12,847 bases of DNA from JBAZGH01 sp041652935 (lineage in GTDB: Bacteria > Patescibacteriota > Patescibacteriia > Patescibacteriales > XYC2-FULL-47-12). Both the position numbers and the translations under genes were made by a program. Location: the NCBI GenBank assembly GCA_041652935.1, contig JBAZGH010000028.1, positions 1 through 12,847 on the forward strand, in the 5' to 3' direction. This document shows positions 7,385-12,270 of the stretch, piece by piece. The notes beneath the pieces were generated by a model. It saw only the letters and a list, made by a program, of their open reading frames with translations, was not told the DNA's origin and did not search any database. The stretch's first letter is position 1. The number at the start of each line of letters is the position of its first letter.

Positions 7385-7503
7385 TGTCATTTCGAGGGAG
7401 TCCCGAGCGTTCGGGACGACTGAGAAATCTGTAATAGCTTCTTTTGCTCATCGGCTGTTATAGATCTCTCCTCTCCGCCAGCTGGCGGATCGTCGAGATG
7501 ACA
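7385..7503. repeat. Composite palindromic repeat over the 5' side of atpA
   Basis: Half-element 7385-7430 (starting TGTCATTTCGAGGG, ending GAGAAATCT) faces half-element 7462-7503 (starting AGATCTCTCC, ending GAGATGACA). The pairing continues inward (TCTGTAATAGC against GCTGTTATAGA) to leave a loop of about 15 nt. Each arm carries its own hairpin: GTCCCGA-GCGT-TCGGGAC at 7400-7417 and the perfect 16-bp palindrome TCCGCCAGCTGGCGGA at 7474-7489. The predicted RNA is a branched structure just ahead of the atpA start. The same family is at 2667-2772, with a half copy in tatD. Confidence 0.85.
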
Positions 7504-7514
7504 AAAAAATTTAT

Positions 7515-7916
7515 TTAATTTGATAGTTTACTTTTTAATTTATTTAATTGATTCTTAATACTGCCGTCAATAACCGTATCTCCCAGCTTAATGACAAAAC
7601 CGCCTAAAATATCTTTATCAACCTTATTTTTTAATTGCGCTTCCTCGGCATTTAACAGTTTAATAATTTGGCTGTTTAATAATTCAGTAACATTACTTCC
7701 TAATTCCCGGGCGCTAACAAGTTCTCCCTCAACAATTCCCCGCTCCTGATTCCAGATTTTTTTAAATTCAACGATAATTTTATCCGCTTTATTAATCTGG
7801 CGATGCTCTTTCAAAATACTAATAAAATTTTTGATTGCAACCTGAACATTGCTGTCTTCAGATTCTGAAACAACTTCATATAAACTTTGCGCATATTGTT
7901 TAATACTAATCTTCAT
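7515..7916 (-). CDS. atpH: F-type ATP synthase delta subunit (short)
   Basis: This is the peripheral stalk subunit that ties the b dimer to the top of the alpha3beta3 head. It has 133 residues, clearly shorter than the usual 175-180. The N-terminal helical domain begins MKISIKQYAQSLYEVV, where homologues have (Y)AxALxxxA. The well-conserved C-terminal part, KVDKDILGGFVIKLGDTVIDGSIKNQL (about 98-124), is intact, so the shortening is in the middle helices and the linker. It has the best ribosome binding site in the operon: AGGAG 6 nt before the ATG at 7916. It lies 80 bp after atpF across an inverted repeat and is followed by the composite repeat ahead of atpA. Confidence 0.9.
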   Translation of the reverse strand: MKISIKQYAQSLYEVVSESEDSNVQVAIKNFISILKEHRQINKADKIIVEFKKIWNQERGIVEGELVSARELGSNVTELLNSQIIKLLNAEEAQLKNKVDKDILGGFVIKLGDTVIDGSIKNQLNKLKSKLSN

Positions 7917-7929
7917 ATTATGCTCCTAT

Positions 7930-7985
7930 GAAATACGAATGGATACGAATTTACGAATTTGTATATTCGTACTAATTCGTATTTC
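7930..7985. repeat. Inverted repeat in the atpF-atpH gap
   Basis: Arms GAAATACGAAT (7930-7940) and ATTCGTATTTC (7975-7985) pair perfectly. After a 3-nt mismatch, TACGAAT (7944-7950) pairs with ATTCGTA (7965-7971). The word TACGAAT recurs every 8-10 bp in the left arm. Confidence 0.85.
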
Positions 7986-7996
7986 GTGGGAATATT

Positions 7997-8497
7997 TTAC
8001 TTTTTAACATCTTCGATTACTTTTCTAACGTACGATTCATCAATATCTCCGTTCATTTTCTTACCTAAAATCTTTTCCATCGCGCTCGTAATCATTTCGG
8101 CCGCTTCATTTTTAATATGTTTTAAAGTAATCTGTTTTTCAATATTCAAATCTTCTTTAGTTTTGTTTACTATGCCCTCTATTTCTTCCTTAGCTTTAGC
8201 CATCATTTCTTTCTTGCGCTCTTCACCTTTTTTTTCTACTTCTGACAAAATTTCATTAGCTTCGCGCTTTGCCTGTCTTATTACTTCTTCGCGCTTTTTT
8301 TCAGCATTAGCCAACTCTTTTTCGATTTGCTCGGCATTTTTTAAGCTGTTTTCAATTTTTTTAGAACGTTCAGCCAAAACTTTCATTAACGGCCGAACGG
8401 CAAAATAATACAAAATAGCAAAAACAATAAAAAAATTCACGGCTTGCGCGATTAGCAATCTGATGTCTACGTGGAATGTGGAAATAACTTCACCCAT
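7997..8497 (-). CDS. atpF: F-type ATP synthase b subunit
   Basis: This is the membrane-anchored peripheral stalk subunit of Fo. It has 166 residues, normal for the family. Residues 11-35 (IRLLIAQAVNFFIVFAILYYFA) form the single N-terminal membrane helix, followed by VRPLMKVLAERSKKIENSL, the typical start of the cytoplasmic helix. Residues 45-145 are a long, highly charged Glu/Lys/Ala helix expected to form the right-handed coiled coil with a second copy. There is one b gene only, so the stalk is probably a homodimer. The ATG at 8497 has no Shine-Dalgarno sequence. The gap to atpE is 206 bp, the largest within the operon, and contains a long inverted repeat. Confidence 0.95.
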   Translation of the reverse strand: MGEVISTFHVDIRLLIAQAVNFFIVFAILYYFAVRPLMKVLAERSKKIENSLKNAEQIEKELANAEKKREEVIRQAKREANEILSEVEKKGEERKKEMMAKAKEEIEGIVNKTKEDLNIEKQITLKHIKNEAAEMITSAMEKILGKKMNGDIDESYVRKVIEDVKK

Positions 8498-8505
8498 AAT
8501 ATTTT

Positions 8506-8639
8506 AATTTTGTAATTTTTAATTTTTAATTTTTAAATAATTCTTAATGCTTAAATTTTTAAACTTAACGATCGTGTTCGCGGCCGTATTTAAGAATTAA
8601 GATTTAATATTTATTTATAAAATTAAAAATTATAAAATT
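8506..8639. repeat. Long inverted repeat in the atpE-atpF gap
   Basis: Outer arms 8506-8526 and 8619-8639 match at 20 of 21 positions (AATTTT(G/A)TAATTTTTAATTTT type). Inner arms AATTCTTAA (8539-8547) and TTAAGAATT (8590-8598) pair perfectly. The centre holds a small GC-rich island (GATCGTGTTCGCGGCCG) in otherwise almost pure A/T sequence. The rest of the 206-bp gap, 8640-8703, shows nothing I recognise. Confidence 0.85.
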
Positions 8640-8703
8640 TAAAAATTTTCTTAATAATAATCTTGCTCTGAAAGCCCAAATTGAGCTTCCATCTGTAAAA
8701 CTA

Positions 8704-8916
8704 CTAGTTAATAGAAAAGGCCACAACTAAAGCATAAATAGCGATAGCTTCCGCGAAAGCGGCGGCGAGAAGCATGGGCACTAAAATTTTGCCGGCTGCT
8801 TCCGGGTTGCGTCCGATTGATTCCATGGCTTTGGCGCCAATTTTACCAATCGCTAATGCCGGAGCAATAGCTCCGACGCCAATGGCAATCGCCTTGGCAA
8901 GCATTGTTAAATCCAT
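8704..8916 (-). CDS. atpE: F-type ATP synthase c subunit (proteolipid), predicted proton type
   Basis: This is the rotor-ring subunit of Fo that carries the coupling ion. Its 70 residues form two membrane helices (about 6-28 and 44-67) joined by the polar loop Arg36-Asn37-Pro38. The carboxylate for ion binding is Glu56 in AFAEAIAIYALV. Compared from memory with the Na+ ring of Propionigenium modestum, the sodium ligands Gln32, Ser66 and Thr67 correspond to Ile23, Ala57 and Ile58 here, so the Na+ site is missing and proton coupling is predicted. The tyrosine of the family (Tyr61 here) is kept. The ATG at 8916 has only an A-rich stretch upstream. It lies between atpB and atpF with wide repeat-bearing gaps on both sides, where high expression of c relative to the other subunits is normally needed. 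Confidence 0.96.
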   Translation of the reverse strand: MDLTMLAKAIAIGVGAIAPALAIGKIGAKAMESIGRNPEAAGKILVPMLLAAAFAEAIAIYALVVAFSIN

Positions 8917-9010
8917 ATTTTTTTCTTTTATGACAACTCATTACTGTCGACAATTTTTATTTTTTATTTAATGTCGGTTGAGCTATCAAGTTAATAATTT
9001 TGGATTGCAA

Positions 9011-9067
9011 ATTTTAGATTTTAGATTACGACTAACAATCTAAAATCCAAAATCATAAATCTAAAAT
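9011..9067. repeat. AT-rich inverted and direct repeats in the atpB-atpE gap
   Basis: GATTTTAGATT (9017-9027) pairs perfectly with AATCTAAAATC (9037-9047) around a 9-nt loop. Copies of ATTTTAGATT at 9011-9020 and of AAATCTAAAAT at 9057-9067 allow alternative pairings, as does TTTTGGATT near 8999 with AATCCAAAA at 9044-9052. The remainder of the gap (8917-8998) shows nothing clear. Confidence 0.75.
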
Positions 9068-9070
9068 ATT

Positions 9071-9952
9071 TTAATGTTCCTCCATCGTATTAATTGTCAA
9101 AAATGCTAAAGTCAACATGGCAAAAATTAATGCCTGAATAACTCCAACAATTAATTCTAAAAACATAAACGGGATCGGTACCAACCAAGCGACCATTGCC
9201 GCCATTGATGCCAATAAAACTTCACCGGCAAAAATGTTGCCGAACAAACGAAATGACAATGAGGCGATTTTAGCAATTTCTCCGACTATTTCTACTATTC
9301 CCACAAACGCCTTAATCGGATTTACTAAAATTATAGTCGGCTCTTTTAATATTTTTCCCGGAATTTCCAAAAAAGCCTTAATGTTTATGAATTTATTAAA
9401 ATGCGCCCAAGCGCCGATTTTAAATATGCCGAATAAATGCGAGGCGACAATCGCAATAACCGCCAAAGCTAAGGTGGTATTTAAATCAGCTGTACCGCCC
9501 CGCAAGTATGGTGTTAATAATAAATTTCCGTGTTCGCTGACAACCTGCCCGACCGTTCCTACACCCGGCAATAATCCAAACCAATTATTAAATAAAATAA
9601 AAATAAAAAAAGAAAAAACTAGCGGAAAAAACATTAAAGATTTCTTTCGGTCGCCGGTAACTGAATCGAAAGTTTCTAAAAACCATTCAAAAATCATCTC
9701 GGCAATTCCCTGCATCTTTCCGGGGACTTTTCTAATCAAAAATCTCAACAATAATGAACCTAATATTATCAAAACTACCACCACCCAACTCACTAACAAA
9801 GAATTAGTTATTGGAAAACCATTATAATTATAAATCGGTTCTGCAAATAAAGTCTGTTCGTGAGAAATATGCTGAGATTCGGCATGTATTTCAGTTGCAT
9901 GCGTTGATGTATTTTCTATCTCATTGTGTGAATTTTTATTGCTATTAATCAT
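9071..9952 (-). CDS. atpB: F-type ATP synthase a subunit
   Basis: This is the Fo stator subunit that forms the two ion half-channels against the c-ring. From the ATG at 9952 it has 293 residues. The hydrophilic, His-rich N-terminus (about 1-45) faces the outside. The first helix is SLLVSWVVVVLIILGSLLL, followed by LMFFPLVFSFFIFILFNNWFGLLPG. The signature ASLSFRLFGNIFAGEVLLAS contains the essential Arg235, and the C-terminal helix FLELIVGVIQALIFAMLTLAF completes the channel. An upstream in-frame TTG at 9973 would add seven residues (MEQFEIK), but it lies inside the inverted repeat of the gap and has no ribosome binding site, so ATG 9952 is preferred; this is uncertain because neither start has a Shine-Dalgarno sequence. 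Confidence 0.93.
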   Translation of the reverse strand: MINSNKNSHNEIENTSTHATEIHAESQHISHEQTLFAEPIYNYNGFPITNSLLVSWVVVVLIILGSLLLRFLIRKVPGKMQGIAEMIFEWFLETFDSVTGDRKKSLMFFPLVFSFFIFILFNNWFGLLPGVGTVGQVVSEHGNLLLTPYLRGGTADLNTTLALAVIAIVASHLFGIFKIGAWAHFNKFINIKAFLEIPGKILKEPTIILVNPIKAFVGIVEIVGEIAKIASLSFRLFGNIFAGEVLLASMAAMVAWLVPIPFMFLELIVGVIQALIFAMLTLAFLTINTMEEH

Positions 9953-9968
9953 TTTAATTTCAAATTGT

Positions 9969-10075
9969 TCCAAAACTCAAATTTTTCCAAATCAATGCCA
10001 AATTCTTAAATTACAAACATTTTTAATTTGATATTTGGATTTGATTTGGGATAACTTGGATTTTGAAATTTGGAA
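9969..10075. repeat. AT-rich inverted repeat in the atpZ-atpB gap
   Basis: CCAAATCAA (9987-9995) pairs perfectly with TTGATTTGG (10041-10049). Outer words TTCCAAAA and CTCAAATTT (about 9969-9984) pair imperfectly with TTGGATTTTGAAATTTGGAA (about 10055-10074). The design is the same as in the other atp gaps but the words differ. Confidence 0.7.
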
Positions 10076-10084
10076 TAATTAATT

Positions 10085-10381
10085 CTATTTTTTATTATCT
10101 TTATCTTCTTTACTTAATTTTTCTATTTCTTTAAACGCGTCTTTTACTAATCCAATCATTGATATAATAAAAGCTAAGCCTACAGTTAATAAAAAAAGCC
10201 ATGGTTCAGTATCGTACCGCCTGTCCAGCCATTTGCCTAAAAAAATCCCTAACACTACCGGCCCGATTATCCAGCCGGACATCCGGGAAAACATTAGAAG
10301 GCCGGGCTGCCAAAAAGGAACTTCCTTGGTTTCTGTTATATTTTTTATTTCTTTCTTTTCCAAGCTATTATTCGTTGTCAT
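10085..10381 (-). CDS. atpZ: AtpZ/AtpI-type accessory subunit of the F1Fo operon
   Basis: This is a 98-residue protein with a polar N-terminus (1-30), two predicted membrane helices (about 36-50 and 61-79), a short loop LGKWLDRRYDTEPW between them, and a charged C-terminus. The helix-G-LGKWLD-turn-helix pattern and its place as first gene before atpB fit the small 'ATPase gene 1' family (AtpZ/AtpI-like), linked in other bacteria to assembly of the c-ring and, in some, to Mg2+ or Ca2+ handling. Which of these applies here is not known. The ATG at 10381 has no Shine-Dalgarno sequence; an in-frame TAA lies 6 nt upstream and ends a 21-codon leader frame. It is the first gene after the operon promoter. 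AtpZ versus AtpI naming is uncertain. Confidence 0.75.
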   Translation of the reverse strand: MTTNNSLEKKEIKNITETKEVPFWQPGLLMFSRMSGWIIGPVVLGIFLGKWLDRRYDTEPWLFLLTVGLAFIISMIGLVKDAFKEIEKLSKEDKDNKK

Positions 10382-10387
10382 TTGTAA

Positions 10388-10500
10388 TTAAATTAATGGA
10401 AACCAGCGAATCAAGAAAAACAAAATACCGCGACAATGCACGGGGCCATTCATGGCTTTTTCTTATCCCCCACAACTCTGATGAAGGAGGATTTCCACAT
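10388..10500 (-). other. Two tiny overlapping leader reading frames upstream of atpZ
   Basis: Downstream of the predicted start of transcription, a 16-codon frame (10500-10450, beginning MWKSSFIRVV) ends in ATGA. The ATG of that overlap opens a 21-codon frame (10453-10388, beginning MNGPVHCRGILFFLIR) that stops with TAA 6 nt before, and in frame with, the atpZ ATG. Neither has a well-placed ribosome binding site; GGGGGA lies about 13 nt before the second. Translation is unproven; they may simply be chance frames in a leader of about 130 nt. Confidence 0.25.
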
Positions 10501-10516
10501 ATCAATTTTCGCTTAA

Positions 10517-10545
10517 ATTATAAAGCATATTTGCATCTAGGTCAA
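10517..10545 (-). promoter_or_regulatory. Sigma70-type promoter of the atp operon
   Basis: On the minus strand, TTGACC (10545-10540) and TATAAT (10522-10517) are separated by exactly 17 nt, five of six and six of six matches to the consensus. Transcription would begin near 10510, leaving a leader of about 130 nt before atpZ. It lies just past the terminator of the preceding gene, as expected for an independent operon. Confidence 0.75.
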
Positions 10546-10574
10546 TTGACAAAATGTTATAAAATAAATCTAAT

Positions 10575-10610
10575 AAAAAAGGTTCTTCATTGACTGGCAA
10601 TTCAGAACCT
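10575..10610 (-). terminator. Intrinsic terminator after the unrecognised gene
   Basis: The stem AGGTTCT/AGAACCT (10604-10610 with 10580-10586) has an inner ATTG/CAAT pairing, and on the minus strand it is followed by a run of T (complement of A 10575-10580). The stem starts inside the stop codon of the gene at 10609-11133 and separates it from the atp promoter. Confidence 0.8.
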
Positions 10611-11133
10611 AGGTCTTTTTCTTTTTCATGCTTTCGAGCAATTCCGCCATAATGTCTGTCTGGTGGGCTCTTTTGAGGTTGATATCACCGAAGCCGGAAT
10701 TAATTTTTAAGGCAATAACTCCTTCGGACTTTCTGCATCTTTCCTCAATTGCTCTTTTATCCGGTTCATTTTCCAGGGGAATCAGCACTCTCCGAATCAA
10801 ATCCCTGGAATTGGGCGATTTGATGTTGAATTTATTGCTTGTAACAATAATCACGGGAGGATTATTCCCCCCATCTTCCCACGCCCCCAGCCATAAATGA
10901 CTTAGAATGCAAATCGAAGGAATGTAGTTTTGGGGGACGATGAGAACTATTTTACAATCTGGGTGCTTTTCAGCGCATTCCATAATTACTCTAAACAGAC
11001 CTGAGCTGAAAGCAAGCGTAACTTCTCCGCCCGCAAAATCCTGATGCCTCCTATCATCTATTGTAATTGCCGCTAACGGCTCATCCCCTAAAAAATTGTG
11101 TGTTTCAATTGAAAATCTCCCTTGCTCTTTCAT
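10609..11133 (-). CDS. Hypothetical protein, family not recognised
   Basis: This is a 174-residue protein I cannot assign. It looks soluble: there is no signal peptide and no clear membrane helix, although residues 62-85 (IVLIVPQNYIPSICILSHLWLGAW) are hydrophobic and probably form a buried strand and helix. A second strand, PPVIIVTSNK (92-101), follows a Gly/Asn loop, and a third, GVIALKIN (138-145), lies near the C-terminus. This alternation suggests an alpha/beta fold, possibly Rossmann- or receiver-like, but I see no motif to confirm that. The C-terminus is basic (MKKKKT). The start is well supported: GAGG (11144-11141) lies 7 nt before the ATG at 11133, one of only two good ribosome binding sites in the window. 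It is a single-gene unit between two terminators, with a hairpin in its leader. Confidence 0.7.
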   Translation of the reverse strand: MKEQGRFSIETHNFLGDEPLAAITIDDRRHQDFAGGEVTLAFSSGLFRVIMECAEKHPDCKIVLIVPQNYIPSICILSHLWLGAWEDGGNNPPVIIVTSNKFNIKSPNSRDLIRRVLIPLENEPDKRAIEERCRKSEGVIALKINSGFGDINLKRAHQTDIMAELLESMKKKKT

Positions 11134-11164
11134 TTTTCTACCTCTTTACCCCGGGGGGATTTTG

Positions 11165-11185
11165 CCGTGAAACATGCTTTCACGG
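11165..11185. promoter_or_regulatory. Perfect hairpin in the leader of the unrecognised gene
   Basis: The 8-bp arms CCGTGAAA (11165-11172) and TTTCACGG (11178-11185) pair perfectly around a 5-nt loop, about 30-50 nt before the start codon. No T run follows on the minus strand, so it is not a terminator in the direction of the gene. It could be an operator palindrome or an mRNA-stabilising hairpin. A CCCCGGGG palindrome (11149-11156) lies between it and the ribosome binding site. Confidence 0.45.
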
Positions 11186-11221
11186 ACGAAAAGAACTGTA
11201 AAAAGAGTAGCTAGAAAACAA

Positions 11222-11246
11222 AAAAATGTCAAAACTTGACATTTTT
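11222..11246 (-). terminator. Intrinsic terminator after tatD
   Basis: An 11-bp perfect stem AAAAATGTCAA/TTGACATTTTT with a 3-nt loop lies 16 bases past the tatD stop. On the minus strand the right arm ends in a run of T, and the plus strand is also T-rich, so it could work in both directions. Its TTGACA also sits 17 nt before a poor -10 (TACTCT) for the next gene, so it may double as a -35 box. Confidence 0.75.
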
Positions 11247-11262
11247 CTATATTTTTTTATTT

Positions 11263-12162
11263 TTAAATCTTAAATAATCTTTTCGCGTTAGCAGTCGTTG
11301 CTTGGGCGACTTTTTTAAAATCAATCTTTTTAATTTGGGCTATCCGATCCGCTGCATATTTAACGTTAACCGGCTCATTGCGCTGGCCGCGATTCGGCAT
11401 CGGCGCCATAAAAGGACTATCCGTCTCAATCATAAATTTATCTAATGGAACCTTGCGTATCAACTCATCCCTATCTTTATATGCCTCTAAATTATTCTTT
11501 TTGGGCGGAAAAGTAATATTGCCGGTAAATGATATTAAAAAACCAAGTTCAAAATATTGCCAGGCCAAATCCAAGTCGCCGAAAAAATCGTGGATAACTC
11601 CCCGCCCCTCCGGGCGCTTTTTTTTATTTTTATAAAATCTTTGTAATAAAACAACTAAATCCTCATGCGCATCGCTTATCTCGTTGTAGTCCCGAGTCAT
11701 TCGGGACGAAGACGGACGGCAATGAACTAACGCTGGTTTGCCTAAGCCATAAGCAAGCTCTAATTGTTGCAATAATGTAAACTGTTGTAATTGTTTATTT
11801 TCTCGGACACGATCTTCTTCCGGGAGATAATAATAATCCAAGCCAACTTCGCCGATAGCGACTACTTTTTTATTTTCAGCCAAGCGGGAATAAAAATCAT
11901 AATCGAATTTTTCCGCTTTCATTTTTACTTTTCTGCCTTCTTCAGTAAATTCCTGATTTTGCAAATGGACCGGATGCAAGCCGATAGCCGCGTACACGCC
12001 TGTTTCGTATTTATTTGCTAGTTCAACCGCCTGCTTGGAAGTTTTTTGTTCAGTGGACGGAATAATTATTTCTGTCTGCGCATCCAAAGACCGGCGGATT
12101 ACTTCATCCGCGTCTTTTTTGTATGCCTGAAAATTTAGATGGGCGTGGGTATCAATCAGCAT
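11263..12162 (-). CDS. tatD: TatD-family metal-dependent hydrolase with an in-frame repeat insertion
   Basis: This is a TIM-barrel hydrolase of the amidohydrolase superfamily; relatives act as 3'-5' DNA/RNA exonucleases or D-aminoacyl-tRNA deacylases. Metal-site residues are visible in order: His6 and His8 (DTHAHL), Glu105 (GEVGLDYY), His147 (VHCR), His191 (GVIHDFFG) and Asp248 (ETDSPF). It has 299 residues, against about 255-265 for the family. Part of the excess is residues 150-163, a stretch containing SSSRMTRDYNE between HCR and DAHEDL, parts that are normally adjacent. That stretch is a diverged copy of the repeat found at atpA. A basic segment KNKKKRPEGRG (178-188) is also extra. The ATG at 12162 has no Shine-Dalgarno sequence. 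The gene lies 108 bp after tsaC and ends at a strong terminator. The exact substrate is not evident. Confidence 0.9.
   Translation of the reverse strand: MLIDTHAHLNFQAYKKDADEVIRRSLDAQTEIIIPSTEQKTSKQAVELANKYETGVYAAIGLHPVHLQNQEFTEEGRKVKMKAEKFDYDFYSRLAENKKVVAIGEVGLDYYYLPEEDRVRENKQLQQFTLLQQLELAYGLGKPALVHCRPSSSRMTRDYNEISDAHEDLVVLLQRFYKNKKKRPEGRGVIHDFFGDLDLAWQYFELGFLISFTGNITFPPKKNNLEAYKDRDELIRKVPLDKFMIETDSPFMAPMPNRGQRNEPVNVKYAADRIAQIKKIDFKKVAQATTANAKRLFKI
11674..11715. repeat. Diverged half-element of the TGTCATTTCGAG repeat inside tatD
   Basis: The core hairpin GTCCCGA-GTCAT-TCGGGAC (11689-11707) has the same arms as the hairpin at 7400-7417. On the minus strand the flanks TCGTCCCGAA and CTCGGGACT match the atpA copy, and beyond them a weaker match (CGAGATAA against CGAAATGA) continues. 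It is 42 bp and keeps the tatD frame open. Confidence 0.7.
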
Positions 12163-12179
12163 AATAATTTTCTTTATCT

Positions 12180-12260
12180 CGTTCCCCTCCTCGGATGAGG
12201 GGGGGGACGGGGGTGGCGCCTAAAAATTTATAACCTCCCTCGCCTCTCCTTACTTTAAAG
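12180..12260. repeat. G/C-run element in the tsaC-tatD gap
   Basis: CCCCTC (12184-12189) and GAGGGG (12197-12202) form a small hairpin, followed by runs of G (GGGGGGGG, then GGGGGTGG). CCTCCCTCGCCTCTCC and AAAGGGGG (12234-12261) then form a second, looser C-run/G-run pair. Such paired C-run/G-run spacers are common dispersed intergenic repeats in many bacteria. No coding content or T-rich tail was seen, so it is not a convincing terminator. Confidence 0.5.
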
Positions 12261-12270
12261 GGGGTATAAA

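Noticed and set aside
10445..10460. GCCATTCATGGC followed by TTTTT on the plus strand as a terminator
   Set aside because: The 5-bp stem is too short and no plus-strand gene precedes it; it is better read as part of the atp leader.
11603..11617. CGCCC/GGGCG mini-palindrome in tatD as a further inserted element
   Set aside because: It encodes part of an extra basic stretch (RPEGRG) but is too short and lacks the inner stem of the 26-bp family; the evidence is insufficient.
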